A DNA stretch of 64,000 nt. Origin: Pseudevernia furfuracea (taxonomy: Eukaryota > Ascomycota > Lecanoromycetes > Lecanorales > Parmeliaceae). The position numbers and the translations under genes were made by a program. A model generated the notes under the pieces. That model did not search any database. It was not told the DNA's origin and saw only the letters and a list, made by a program, of their open reading frames with translations. The stretch lies in the NCBI GenBank assembly GCA_022315425.1, contig JAIUPT010000021.1, positions 1,426,001-1,490,000 on the forward strand, read 5' to 3'. Positions 1 through 11,416 of this stretch are shown here, piece by piece (the first letter of the stretch is position 1; the number at the start of each line of letters is the position of its first letter).

Positions 1-1
1 C

Positions 2-250
2 GGCACGCTTATTCAAAATGTCTTACGGATCAGGCTTCGCGCCTCTCTTGAGCCTCATGAGGCCGATCAGATAATTGGAAACATCGCACAAAGCCTCGAA
101 TTCATCAAGGATCTGCCTCCTTCGCTTCGCTATATTGTCCGAGATTGCTATAGTGCCGGCATCCAAGCTGGTTTCGCAATGTGCGTAGGCTTACTTGCAA
201 TCTCCGCGCTGGGCGTCTTCTGGTGGCGGGAGAAAAAGCTTTCTAAGTAA
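2..250 (+). CDS. MFS multidrug-type transporter, C-terminal part (partial)
   Basis: Open reading frame entering from the left edge and ending in TAA at 248-250; 82 residues are visible. The first part (…SLEPHEADQIIGNIAQSLEF…) is a soluble extracellular loop, with the acidic, I/L-rich segment, the 'LPPSLRYIVRDCY' stretch and the final helix that are typical of the last loop and TM14 of fungal DHA14 drug:H+ antiporters. The final hydrophobic helix (about residues 58-75) is followed by a short basic tail (WWREKKLSK). In such families the protein exports toxins or secondary metabolites at the plasma membrane. It lies beside an O-methyltransferase and a P450, so export of the product of that cluster is a reasonable inference. 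The start and most TM segments lie outside the window, so subfamily assignment is by tail resemblance only. Confidence 0.72.
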   Translation, partial: GTLIQNVLRIRLRASLEPHEADQIIGNIAQSLEFIKDLPPSLRYIVRDCYSAGIQAGFAMCVGLLAISALGVFWWREKKLSK

Positions 251-670
251 TGGGCATCATCTTGTCAGCGCATATCCGCAATGTACAATGTAATCTAGGG
301 CCAATTCATCAGAAAAGTCAAGCTTCTCTCCTATGGTACTCACGGAGCAAGGGAAGTGCGGGAATCCCAATGACTCCTTCGATCATATCTATCTATCTAT
401 CCGACCAGACCGTAATCGAAGAGAATCCAAACACCGAAATTGGAAGGCCAAACCACTCAAATAACCCCACCCTCCCTCTCTCCTAATCAGCTGATCTCGG
501 CAGCCATCAAAAATTGTTTCAACCCTTACACCCTTACTCGATGCCACGCGAACACTACTCTCATTGCTAGCACGCGCATTCAAGGGACCCAATCAAGGTA
601 TACCAAACCGACCCGCAAACTACTTTAGACATGCATCTGCCGCTCGCTCACGAAGCGCAATCTTCCCTCC

Positions 671-738
<68 letters not shown>

Positions 739-1123
739 CATATATCCAATCTACCACCATCATCATCATCATCATCACCACCACCATCATCAACCTCTCA
801 TTCTTTCCAAGAAGGATCTCCGTTGGACATGTTTTTGCGCCCGCCGCCCTTTTCTTTCCACGAGCCACTTCATGCGTTCTTGCTTCTAACCCGTGCCGTT
901 AGCCCTCTCCTTCCTAACTAGCCACTGCCTGAGCGGAGTGGTAAGCGGAGTGGTAAGCGGCGTCTTTTGCGTTGTGCGTGTTGTTGAGTGGTGTGTGTGT
1001 ATGTATGTAGGTATGCTACGCTGCTCAGCGATGTACACTTACTCTGCGTTTGCAAAGAAGCCGGTATCGTTCAAGCCATCTTTGCCTTTGAGTATTACCC
1101 CGTTTTTTGACTCCACTAACTCA
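251..1123. other. Intergenic region with microsatellites
   Basis: No convincing gene. It holds a long CT microsatellite, a TCA/ACC-rich stretch at about 753-790 and short GT-rich repeats near 930-1010 (two copies of 'gagtggtaagcg'). Open frames across the CT tract are Ser/Leu low-complexity artefacts. It separates the 3' end of the transporter from the 3' end of the convergent membrane-protein gene. Confidence 0.6.
666..735. repeat. (CT)n microsatellite
   Basis: About 70 bp of nearly pure CT dinucleotide with a few CC interruptions. It lies in the intergenic region after the transporter gene and is probably length-variable between strains. Confidence 0.95.
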
Positions 1124-2446
1124 TCACCACCCTCTCTGCTCGTTTCTACTTTGCCCCCCTTCCACGAGTTCAGCAGAGCCCCTGTTACTATCATACCTCA
1201 CATCCAGCTCCACCGTGTGCCTTATCGTCGCATTTCCTTGCTTCACCAGCCCCTCTCCATCCCCGTCAGTACCCTTCAGCGTGGTTGCGTTCCAGCCAAT
1301 GTCTGAAGAGTGGAGTTCAGTATCGGGGCTCCTTCTCTTGCCGTGGTCGCCGTGCGGTGACGTATGCCTCTGGTAGGACCTTTTCTGGCGTGACGACCCG
1401 CCGTAGTGTTCAGCGCCTGGAAGGCGGAAGAGAATCAGGTAGAGGGGACGCAGGGTGGGGACGCAGGAGGCCATGATGACGACGTTGATCTCGACGCTGT
1501 GGTGGATGAGGTCAGCTGGTGGATTGGAGGGGTGCGAGATTGGGAAGTTCGCTGCCACGCGGTGAAATGTAAAATATTACCTATTCCAGATGAAAAGAGG
1601 GACCGTGTTCCCTTCAGACGCGTTAGTGAGCAGGTCAGGCCATAGATGAAGCACGATTAGCGTACATGTGAAGTCCGATCTTCCTGATTCCGAGGGCAGC
1701 TTCGAAGTCTTGATGACTCCACAGATAGCTGCGCTGGAAGGGTAGATCTGTTAGCATATTTTTTGGCCGACCTTTCTCATGAGATATGGGTACAGCGAGT
1801 AGGAGTCTAGACTTACAATATACCGACACTCATGATCAAACTCAGACTGACTTTCTTGCGCATTGGCATCTGTAGCGTCCAGATCACAGACACTGGGATG
1901 GCTGCCAGTGCAATGTCCAAGAACGCGCTGTAACCTGAAGATGATCTTAAAAGCTAGACAGAAAGATTTCGAGATTTGGTTGGGACCTACTCGAGCATAT
2001 AATCGTCCAATCAGTCAAGATTTGCGGATTCCAGCATTTCCCTGGGGTCTCGACTTCCCAGAGCTTGATGAGCGGAGTACATTGGGCCCAAACGAAGACG
2101 ATGGCCAAGGAGAACATGATAAATTGACTAATCATGAAGAAATATAGCAGATAGCGCGTTTGCAGGTTGGGAACGCCGATTCGCATGATTAAGAGACCGA
2201 CTGAGATCTTTCCGAAGGCGAGCCCAAGCACGCAAAATGATTGCGATATCCAGTTGATCTTTAGAGCTGATCCGATGGTGGAAGCTGATAGGTAGTAGAC
2301 ATGACGAGTACCTCCCACGTCAGCGTAGATGACCCAAAGGATTGTGAAAGTCAATGACCAGATCTAGAAACATTCTCGTGTTAGCCATCTAAGGGATGTC
2401 TGTCTGTGAAGCCTTTGGTAGCATAGCTTGTTTGCGAGCTCACCAT
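1124..2446 (-). CDS. Fungal rhodopsin-like (PTH11-related) integral membrane protein
   Basis: Six-exon model, complement(1124..1496, 1581..1611, 1666..1733, 1817..1934, 1991..2363, 2444..2446), about 321 residues; every intron has GT-AG ends and all phases agree. Recognisable family blocks are 'KISVGLLIMRIG', 'SAFLDIALAAIPVSVIW', 'QMPMRKKVSLSLIMSVGIF', 'DFTWNTVPLFIWNSVEIN' and 'IMASCVPTLRPLY', the signature of the fungal rhodopsin-domain (Pfam Fungal_rhodopsin) proteins. Members are seven-helix plasma-membrane proteins, some acting as surface sensors, many inside metabolite clusters. Oddity: in this model the first coding exon is the ATG alone, followed by an 80-bp intron with GTGAGC donor, CTAAC branch and TAG acceptor. 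The first helix of the family is therefore missing, so this is either an N-terminally truncated protein or a gene whose true first exon was not found. The C-terminal tail is hydrophilic. Confidence 0.75.
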
Positions 2447-2523
2447 GGTCAAAACTCCTACCCATTAAGCTAGTCAACATCAACCTTCTACCCTCATACC
2501 GGCAAATCAGCAATCGATTCGCC
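2447..2523. promoter_or_regulatory. Very short divergent promoter region
   Basis: Only 77 bp separate the proposed start codon of the minus-strand membrane protein from the ATG of the O-methyltransferase. If both starts are right, the two genes share one bidirectional promoter and are probably co-expressed. The leader of one transcript may overlap the other gene. No clear TATA or CCAAT box was seen. Confidence 0.4.
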
Positions 2524-4092
2524 ATGGCCGACACAACCCTGCCCGACGTCCCATCACTCTTGGCCCAGATTGACAATCTCGGCAAGAGCCTATCTACAGG
2601 TAGCAAGCAAGATGTTGAGACACGCAAGAAGTTGCGCCTTGCTGCCCGTGATTTGAATCGAGCAATGGAAGAGCCCGGTGACATTGTGGAAAGAGTCTGC
2701 TTCTCGGTGAGGATATCCTTCTCATTGACACCTTTTCATCTTACCTCGGTCACTGTCTCAGCTCATACTGATGACCCAATCCACCAGTTCATGGAAGAAG
2801 TGTCCATTCGCATTGCCATCAATCTAGATTTATTCAACATCCTCGTGAAGAGCGGGAAGCCACAGACGCTCGTTGACTTGACCAAAGCAACGGGAGCCGA
2901 TGCAGTACTACTTGGTGTGCCCTCAGCTAACCTTCCACACAATACTCACTGACTTATGAATTCTGCAGCTCGCCTACTTCGCTCACTCGGCGCAGTTGGC
3001 GCAGTGGGAGAGGTCGGGGAGGTAGGTGAAGAGGCTTACGTACCCACGAAGGTGACCAGAACTTTCGTGATACCGCCCTTGGCTGCTGGAGTTGAATTCT
3101 GGTACGTTGCAGTCCTTTCGTACAATCCATCGCTTCTCAAGCCATAGTTTTTTTCTTGTCTTGCTGTTGGGAAGGTCCACTGTTCGGAGATGCTGACTAT
3201 GTGATCTCGACTGCTAGCTTCGATGTCCTTAGCCCCAACTGGAACACCCTTCCTGCATACCTCAAGAAGACTAACTATCAGAACCCGACCGATTCCATGA
3301 ATGCGGCTTTCCATATGGCACACAACACCACCAGTCACTTCATACCCTTCCTAGCTACCAAGCCAGACTTCCAGAGATCTTTCCAAGTCTACATGACCGG
3401 GTTCGATGAAGGCAGAACCAATTGGACTGATTTCTTCCCTGTGGAAGAAGAAATTGGCAAAGGCGCCCGCCAAGACCCCGAGGATATCATTTTTGTTGAC
3501 ATTGGTGGCGGTATGGGACACGAAGGCCTGGCACTGAAGAAACGGTACCCGAATTTGCCGGGTCGCTTCGTGAATCAAGACCTACCTCAAATCGTATCGG
3601 ATCAGAGACTCGATGGGATTGAGTCCATGGCACACGATTTCTTCACTCCCCAACCACTGAAAGGTAAGTGCTGAGTCAAGCTGGCCTGGCAATCCCTTCT
3701 TTATCGCTACGTTCATTAGCATCATGGACGATCCACAAGCTTTAAGATACAAAGCTGACCTTATACGTGGCGTAGGTGCTCGCGTTTACTATCTACGCTA
3801 CATCTTGCATGATTGGAACGATACGCTATGCCGTACGATCCTTGAGCATATCCGAGCCGCTATGGATCCATCATACAGCAAGGTCCTGATCAACCAATGG
3901 GTTATTCCGACGCAACGAGCCACCTCATTCATGACCCACCAGGATTTTAACATGATGGCGACATTTAGCGCAATGGAGCGGACGGAGGAGCAAACACGAG
4001 CATTGCTGGAAGGGGCCGGACTTCGTATTGTGCATATTTGGCGCCCTAGTGACGTTGAGAGTGAGTGCATCATTGAGGCGGTAGCTAGGTAG
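2524..4092 (+). CDS. Class II SAM-dependent O-methyltransferase (secondary-metabolite type)
   Basis: Five exons, join(2524..2706, 2788..2914, 2969..3101, 3218..3663, 3776..4092), 401 residues, all phases consistent. The N-terminal dimerisation half includes 'RIAINLDLFNILVKSGKP' and 'LLRSLGAV'; the catalytic half has the SAM-binding glycine loop VDIGGGMG (about residues 241-248) and ILHDWND with the presumed catalytic base His (about 308). This order and length match the plant-type/AflP-OmtB-like fungal O-methyltransferases (sterigmatocystin 8-O-methyltransferase class), which methylate phenolic hydroxyls of polyketides and related compounds in the cytosol. It is divergently paired with the rhodopsin-like gene and followed 630 bp later by a P450 on the same strand, so a tailoring role in a small cluster is likely; the substrate cannot be read from the sequence. 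Exon 3 carries a Gly/Glu/Val repeat (VGAVGEVGEVGE). Confidence 0.88.
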
Positions 4093-4722
4093 ACCGACCT
4101 TCTCAGCCGGCAATATTGCAAAGATAGCATGCGAGTCGAGGTTAGGAAGCGGATCCGAGTGATCCCGTGGAGGACAGACCAATCCAGTGCCTTTTATATG
4201 TCCCGAGCGCAAGCGAAGGAAGTTGCATTAGTTCAAGCCTTCTCGCTCACGCCGAGGAGCTGACTAAGACGTATGGATCTGTATGCAGTAGTATGATTGG
4301 CTTCATGAACCCCAGCTAAAGCCCCACTTCTCCTTAACTGATGTTTCATTTTCCTCTTACGGGTCCGAGTGCAGTCCGCATCCTCTTGGAAACGGATATA
4401 AGCTTCTCTATGGCTGTGTTTTTGAGAGTCCCTGAGACCTTTGCCTCTTTCAAAAAGATGGAAATTTCCGTATAGCTGTCTGCTGATATTCCAGTTCAAT
4501 TGATAAGTCCCCGTTTCCGCGGGATCAATCCTTCTTTCTTTTGCCATCCTCGACTATCTTTAAGTCTTGTGTACCTTCCGGGTCATTCAAGAGACCCTCC
4601 CTACTATTTCATATTATAGGGAAAGTCTTTCCTTGTCTACTGTTTAATGCGTCGTATGTTAAACCTGAAGACCTCAATTTGAGGACTTGGTCCTACCTCA
4701 TATAATTGATTCTATTAATACC
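4093..4722. other. Intergenic region between methyltransferase and P450
   Basis: 630 bp with no supported gene. It becomes AT-rich toward the P450 start and should contain the terminator of the methyltransferase and the P450 promoter. No distinctive motif recognised. Confidence 0.5.
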
Positions 4723-6783
4723 ATGACTACCAAGCTCACCGACATAGTCAGTCACATAGGCGACATAGCACGTCTGGCATGCAATTTAATGAGCACTCTG
4801 ACGTTTCATATTTCCTGGCACTTTGCTCTTTTCTTACTACTAGTCTCTGCTATCATAATACGTGCCACGTATCAGGCCTATGGTACAACATTGCGAGATA
4901 TACCCGGTCCGTGGCAAGCCAAATTTACTCGCCTTTGGCTACTACGTGCCATCAGCTCCCGCTCGTTTCAGAATATCAATCTTGATCTGCACCGTAAATA
5001 CGGTTCGTCACTTTTCTCCCGCCGTGTTCTTCGACCAGCTAAGAAATAATGTGTGCATTTCTAACTAGAGATAGGACCTATCGTGCGCATCGCCCCCAAC
5101 GAGTACAGCATTGACGACCCGCATGGTGCCAAAGTCATCTACAGATCGGGAAACCAGCTGATGAAGGTCAACGAATAAGCTTCCGACCGATTCGCATAAT
5201 AAATGCTGACACCTCCTCAATAGTCCCCACGATATTCAGCATGGGGGGTGCCTACACTTGAACAGAACATATTCAGTGCACAAGACATTTCTCGTCATGC
5301 CGAGAGACGGAAACAGACCGCTCCAATATATCAATGGAACACTCTCTTCAAGTTCGAGCCACAGCTCGACGCGCTTTCAAAGGAGTTCCTAGGGAGGATT
5401 TCCGACCTCGCCGATTCCGCTGAGGTTACGGACCTCAATAAATGGTTCCACTACTACGCTCTCGACGCCATTGCGACTATCGCCGTAGGTTCTCCCCAAA
5501 ACGAAGCATAGAGTACAGATGACCCGATATATTGACTCGCCCTCAAGCTCGGCAAACCCTTCGGCCTCCTCCGCGCGGCTGGCGACTTAGCCGGCCTCAT
5601 GGCAGCTGTCCAACGCTACTCCCGCTACGGCGCCATCGTCGGCGTGTATCCCGAACTGCATCCGTGGGTCTTCCGCCTCGTCTCTCTCTTCACCCCAGGA
5701 GGCGCCTACGGCCTCGGCTACCTCGTGCAATTCATGAACGCTGCCATCGCGGCCGAAGGCACCGAGAAACGCTTCAGCCACACCGAGCATCATTTCGTAA
5801 GCATGCTGTACGCCATGCACGCAGCCTCCCCGCAGACGTTCTCGCAGGATGATATCCGCTTTCATATCGTGCCTAGTATTGGTGGCGGAAGCGATACGAC
5901 GGCTATCACTCTGGGGGCAGTGGTGTATCATCTGATCAAGAGTCCGAGTGTGATGTATAGATTGCGGAAGGAGCTTGACGACAAGAGAGAAAAGGGGGAA
6001 ATGAGTCGGCCTGTGAAGCTGAGGGAGGCGCAGGACTGTGTGTATCTGCAGGCGGTAATCAAGGAGAGCATGAGGTTATATCCCGGGAATGGTCTGCCCT
6101 TGCCGCGAATCATTCCCGAAGGAGGTTTGTCACTTGCGGGGCGTCATTTTCCGGCCGGCGTACGTTGACTCCCTCCCCCTCTCTATCCACGTCCCCCTCT
6201 AGTGGGCTTCTAGGTTCCTGGATCGCGATTGATCAACCATTGACACACCGCCTCGCAGTCAATCGTAGGCATCAACGCCTGGGTAGCCAACTTCAACAAA
6301 GACATCTTCGGCCCAGACGCCACGATCTTCCGCCCCGAGCGCTGGCTCGACGCAAGCCCCGCGCAACTCGTCGAGATGGACAACTACTTCCTCACGGTAA
6401 GGGACCCTCATTTCTGGCCCCCTTTTCTCCGTTGTACCGTATCTTCCATCCCACTCCGTATCATGGTTCATGTTTATCCCACCCACCCCACTCACTATCC
6501 GCCCCCCTCTTCCCCACCTCTTCCTTGTCGCATCGATATCGACGCAGCTAATTGCTCCACCTTGTGCATGCAACAGTTCGGCAAAGGTCCTCGAACTTGC
6601 TTGGGCAAGAACATCAGTCTCCTGGAGATCGGCAAGCTCATACCGATGCTGGTGCTCGAGTTTGATTTCGAGCTGGCGGGGGGCTCGGGCGCGGAGTGGA
6701 CGCTGCTGAATGATTGGTTTGTGAGGCAGAAGGATTATCGGGTCAGGGTTTCGAGACGCGGGGACAAAGTGCTGGGTGAGTGA
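4723..6783 (+). CDS. Cytochrome P450 monooxygenase (pisatin-demethylase-like)
   Basis: Six exons, join(4723..5002, 5075..5166, 5224..5484, 5548..6159, 6259..6396, 6577..6783), 529 residues. An N-terminal membrane anchor lies at about residues 27-47, followed by the proline hinge 'DIPGPW'. The I-helix oxygen-binding motif is GGGSDTT (about 323-329), the K-helix ExxR is ESMR (384-387), the PERF-like motif is FRPERW, and the heme loop is FGKGPRTCLG with the axial Cys at about 469. The overall pattern (RIAPNEYS, YSAWG, SRHAERR) is that of the fungal P450s annotated as pisatin demethylase-like. The protein would sit in the ER membrane and oxidise a small molecule with a reductase partner. The intact motifs and six phase-consistent exons argue for a functional gene. 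The neighbouring O-methyltransferase suggests hydroxylation followed by methylation of the same metabolite (inference). Confidence 0.9.
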
Positions 6784-8297
6784 GTGAGTGAGTGAGTGAG
6801 CGAAGAAGTGAGATTGAGGGGTTTGAGGAAGGTGTGGGGGGGGATGGAACGTTGCGTCATGCTGGTTGTTGGCCTTGAGAAGATGCAGAGGCGATGAGAA
6901 AGGAAGTCAGAGATGGAAAGAAGGTCCTTGCTGTTCGCTATAAGAAGCTTAAGGAAGAAGTCTGCCAAGCTGACAATGAAAGAAAGAACACATGCGGGGC
7001 GATTCAGAGACTGGCGCATATCTGTGTTCGCTGGATGATGCCTGGTGCCATGATACCCACACAATGTCTTCCACCTCTACTCTATTCGCCGGGGCCGTTG
7101 AGCACGAAAACGCGCACACATCTTGATCGCCTTTGCTCAGGAGGCCCGTCCTTAGGCATATTTTTTAAAAAAAAAACAAGCCGTGCCCAAAACTGATAGC
7201 GCAAATAGTACGACAATCACACAGCCAAAAGCACCAACGGCTCTGGGCACCTATAACGGCACCGCCTACAAATTCTTCCAGCGTATGTCGTACCGAACGA
7301 CTCGGCCGCCCTTGATCGGCGATGTCCCGCCGCACAGCGAGCCCAACTTTATTCGTCCCGATCCTCGGCCTATGAACCGTACACCTGCGCATCACCGTCG
7401 CACAATTTTCAGCCCGAAGAGGGTTAGTTTCGGGTGCGGTGCGGGTCTCGAGCCGCTGGCGGTCAATGCGGCAACATAGTGTACGATCACTCTTTTGCTG
7501 CGTTTGAGAGGGCGAGTGAGCAGGAGGTCGCTGTCCGGGAGATTTCACTTTCACACCGCCCCGGGGGTCTGGTGGAGCGAGCGTCGATGGTTCAGTGGGT
7601 GTTGCCGTGTTGGTTCATGTGGTTACTATCTATCGTCTGAAATGATCTCGAGGTAGTTAGTTTGGATTGACGATTCACAATCTGGGGGATACTGTCAGCA
7701 CGTTTGGAGAGCCGGGGGTTCTGTGTAGCATGAAGGGTGTCGAGAAAACGTAGACGTGGAGGACGCGGGAATGGAAAAAACTGGTTGGCAGGAGCCAACA
7801 AGATATTATTTTCATGCGTGCTATAGAGTACACCTAGTGCCCTCATCAATGGTGAGAATGGTCAGCTCAGTTTCGATTGGGTCGGAGCGTTACAACGGGA
7901 GGGTGGTGATGAGTCGTAGGTTATATTAGCAAAAGCTCTTTGAGGGTGAACGGTCGACGGATGGATGGGATGCTCTTGCGCATTTCGTCAACTGTGGAAA
8001 AATTTGTTGCCGTATATCCTTTCGGCTTGTTTGACCATGGTGTACCAGTTGTGAAGTGATCAAGGCCAGTCAGGATCAGATATGGCCAATGTCTTTCCAA
8101 TAGCTGGGACTTCCAGAGGCCTATTGACGCTGGTACAACGTCCTATCTGACAAGCAAGAGCTGAGGCAGTGCCCGATTGTTTTATTGCTATGTGAGAAGC
8201 ATTATTGACTTTCTCCCGAATCCTCTCTCAGCAAGCTCCTTCGAATCTACGGTGGTATTATGGGCACAGAGAGGAAGGATCACGTGACCCTTCTTTC
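6784..8297. other. Intergenic region between P450 and transposon
   Basis: About 1.5 kb with no supported gene. The P450 stop codon runs into a GTGA/GAGT tetranucleotide repeat (about 6775-6800), a G-run follows at about 6836-6843, and an A-run sits at 7163-7178. Open frames here (for example 7183-7479 +) have no family resemblance and no consistent splice extension. Confidence 0.5.
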
Positions 8298-8305
8298 CCG
8301 CCAAG

Positions 8306-8333
8306 GGTTCCTTTTAAACCTCAGCCAACGCTA
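8306..8333 (+). repeat. Left terminal inverted repeat of the MULE
   Basis: 28 bp beginning GGTTCCTTTTAAACCTCAGC and ending CAACGCTA. The reverse complement of 11417-11444 matches it at 27 of 28 positions. Confidence 0.9.
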
Positions 8334-8513
8334 GTGTACGATACCGGAGAGTCAATATGCCGGTACAGCCACACCTGCCGGCTTACTAAGAGATTTCAGT
8401 AGTAAACAGGCGGCGCGTCTTGCCTTCCTATGCATTCTTCCCCATACCTCGCTGTCGCCTCCTAGACTCCGCTACCATTAAATCTTCGCGTGCCCCCCTC
8501 TTGTATACCCTCA

Positions 8514-10604
8514 ATGTCGTCCCCCCTCCGCGTTCGCCAGCCCCCTCAGTACGGGGGCTTCGAGGATACTCAGGAGGAGTTGGATTGGTACGGTAGCAAC
8601 CCCGAGGGCATTGATCGAGACCGTAGCCCGAAGTTGAAGTTGTCAGACGACGAGTTCCTTCCTCTGATGCAGGAAGAGGACAACGACGACAGCGATAACG
8701 AATGAAGTAGGGCCACGTATTCTGACGCGTCTAGATTATCGTCATCGAAATCCTCCGTCTCTTCTTTCTCTTTCACCTTGAAACGCAAGGCCGAGATCTC
8801 TTTGGACACGTCGATAGATCGAAAGGAGTCTCGTAAGGGGACTAAGCGAAGAAAAACGCGTGCTGATGAGGTAGCCGTCGTCTGTTTGAGATCAACAATC
8901 ATGTCTCTGTCGTCGAATATTGAGACAATTCGTCAGACCTTGTTTGATGTAAGAGAGGAGATCCGATGGACGGCCGAAGAATACGCCCAATTGTGGCCGT
9001 TTGTGAACAACTTCTGGGTATGCAATAAGCCCAACAATCTTATCACTAAGTCGGGCACACAGTCTTCCTATTGATGATGTCGTCTACACAAAGGGGTCAC
9101 TGAGTCCGAGACCCATGGCCATCGGAACAGAAATCTTCGTACGTGTCAGCCCTTTGCAATGAAGATGAAAATGGTCAAGCATTACAGTCCATTTGATCGT
9201 AGTATTCTTGTATCAATTGTACTGTCTCTTCACGAGGATAAGGCTCACTGTGTGACTCACAATCACACGCTAGACTTCATGGACGCGATCAAGATCAACT
9301 CCTTTGTCATGGGCGTCGTCGGCGAGCAAGTGGCTCAAGGATACGAGGTAGCTTGGGTTCATCGCGTCTTGAAGGGAGTCAAATGGACGGCCAATCTTAA
9401 TGCTCTGGAGGCTGCTGGAGGCAAATATCTCAATCTCATGCGTGTCCATAACGTCGGGGCTGAGTTCAAGAGGGCGCACCCCGATGGCCGAATCCATGGA
9501 GCCAAAGCACCCTGGTTGGAGCAGTGGGAGGGCTGTCTGGCTAGCCTGAAGACTCAGGAGGGTGTCTTTGCCGAGAATATTACCGCCGTGAGACAGATCG
9601 ACGGTGAGACTGCACACGCGACCGCGTTTGCGAAGAAATGTAAGTAGAAGGATGTTTTTTGGTGATAGTGTTTTGATATTTGTTGAATATTTTGACGGAT
9701 TTGCCCTAACCCTACTTTGATAGCCCGCATCGGATTTCTGAAAAAACGAGGTCACCTAGCCCTTATGGATTCCACTCACAACACTAACAGTCTCAAGTGG
9801 AAGTTATTTATCATAGCGGCTCGCAGCGAGCATGGACGATGGATTCCCTACGCTCACATGGTGTCCGAGTTCGAGGACGATGATATTGTGACGGCGTTTT
9901 TACGTACGATAAAGAAATGATGCGGGGGAAGAGGTGACTAACTTCTTCGATACATGATCACCGACGATTCTTCAGCTGAACAGAGGGCTGTTAAGCTAGC
10001 CTTTCCTGATCTAGATGCAGACGAACAAGAGATTCAACATCTGTTATGCCGCCGACATTGTGAGCAGACGTTAAAGCGAGAGTTGAGTGTTAACAACTGC
10101 AAGAAGTCCTTCGAGCACCTCTACAAAGCACTCTACTTTCGACACACGCACGTCGACTGTCTCGAATCAATTAATACAGCATTAGACGCTGCTCCGGAAG
10201 ACCGACGGAAATACATCGAGCGTCAATGGCTGGAAACCAGAAAGCTTTGAGGGTACTATGTAAGACAGCATTCGTGCTTGCTACTCCAGGTTCCGGATAC
10301 CAATCCGGTGAAATCATGACATCATTCGCTTAAGATTCATGGGGAGAGCAAGGGGGCCATACTCAAATTCAGTCTCGCCGGTATAGCCTCACACGTTTTA
10401 AAGATCGATGATCAATGGGAGCTCCGTCATCATGAGACCGCAATCAAATGACGAGCTTATCAGACGGCTGAATGTGTTCAGTACCCCGCGTTGGCCAAGT
10501 TTCCTGGGCCGATACAAGAGCTTATTGCAGGGCAAATCCGAAAGGCGAAGAATGCCACAGAAGGAGATATATCTAGTCTGTTCTTGAATAGCTTTATTTG
10601 TTAA
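8514..10604 (+). pseudogene. MULE transposase, broken by nonsense changes at Trp codons
   Basis: One reading frame (codons starting at multiples of 3) runs from an ATG at 8514 to a TAA at 10602-10604, interrupted by a normal intron (about 9640-9722; GTAAGT donor, TTGATAG acceptor) and by in-frame stops at 8703, 9072, 9075, 9918, 9939, 10248, 10317 and 10449. Recognisable segments are an acidic N-terminus, the 'EEYAQLWPFVNNFWVCNKP' region, the MULE domain with 'LALMDSTHNTNSLKWKLF', 'MITDDSSAEQRAVKLAFPD' and 'LLCRRHCEQTLKREL', then the C-terminal SWIM-like part ('HHSLKIHGESKGAILKFSL'). Catalytic acidic residues seem kept. Several stops fall where family members have Trp (IKK-stop-CGG, TAIK-stop-RA, VKS-stop-HHSL), so TGG became TGA or TAA. 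The protein cannot be made; the element is dead but could be moved by a related transposase. Confidence 0.85.
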
Positions 10605-11416
10605 CTGCTTAGACGAAATATCGAAGAGAGACTTGATCGATGATCTCTTTTGTCAATGTCTTTTTTATCATTAATATCAGCTTTCGTGCTCTCATCTCTG
10701 ACAATTTCACTTCATAAGCAACGTCTTTAATAATAGTAACTGAGAGCGATGAGTCTACATGTTTAAAGACGAGAGCTTCGAGATCTACGAGTCTACAACA
10801 AAGAAATACGTTATCAAGAATATCTATGAGGAATCGAACGATCTCAACAAGCACATGTTTGAGATACGCGAGATACTCGATAAGATCAAGATCAAATTCT
10901 ACGAGTTGAAAGAGAATATCGCGTCATGAAAGAACGATGATAGGGCTCGTATCTCGACGTCATAGGTAACTATGCTCAGAAAGGCTACAGGGCCTATACG
11001 TCAGCAGGGAGTTCAAATGGCCCTGAAAGATCTCACCAAGGCCGGCTATGACGTGTTCAAATTGCAGACCCCCGGGCCTCCACCATAGGTCTCAATAGAT
11101 AGCTAGCTAAACCCTCAATGGAACCCCCATGAAGCGACGACGAGGTAAAATTCCGCTCAGCCTTACTAAGTTGCTCTCCGCCCCATGAGAAACGACAGCG
11201 AGATCTCCCTTAATAGGCGCACACTCCGCTACATCCCTCATACATATTCCGCCCTGACGCGTAGTAAGACTTGCGGACGTGGCTGAGTGGTTCCCCGCCC
11301 AATTGCAAGCGACAGCAAGGTGACCAACGAGGACAACATGGTCGCGCCTTATTTTGGTGTGGCTACCATACAAATCTGGCGCAGCCACCTTGTAACTACG
11401 CTAATGGTATTCTTTT

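Noticed and set aside
564..921. Ser/Leu-rich frames across the CT microsatellite
   Set aside because: Translation of a simple repeat; no start context, no continuation and no homology.
7183..7479. 98-codon plus-strand frame after the P450
   Set aside because: No recognisable segment or splice extension, and it follows an A-run; treated as chance.
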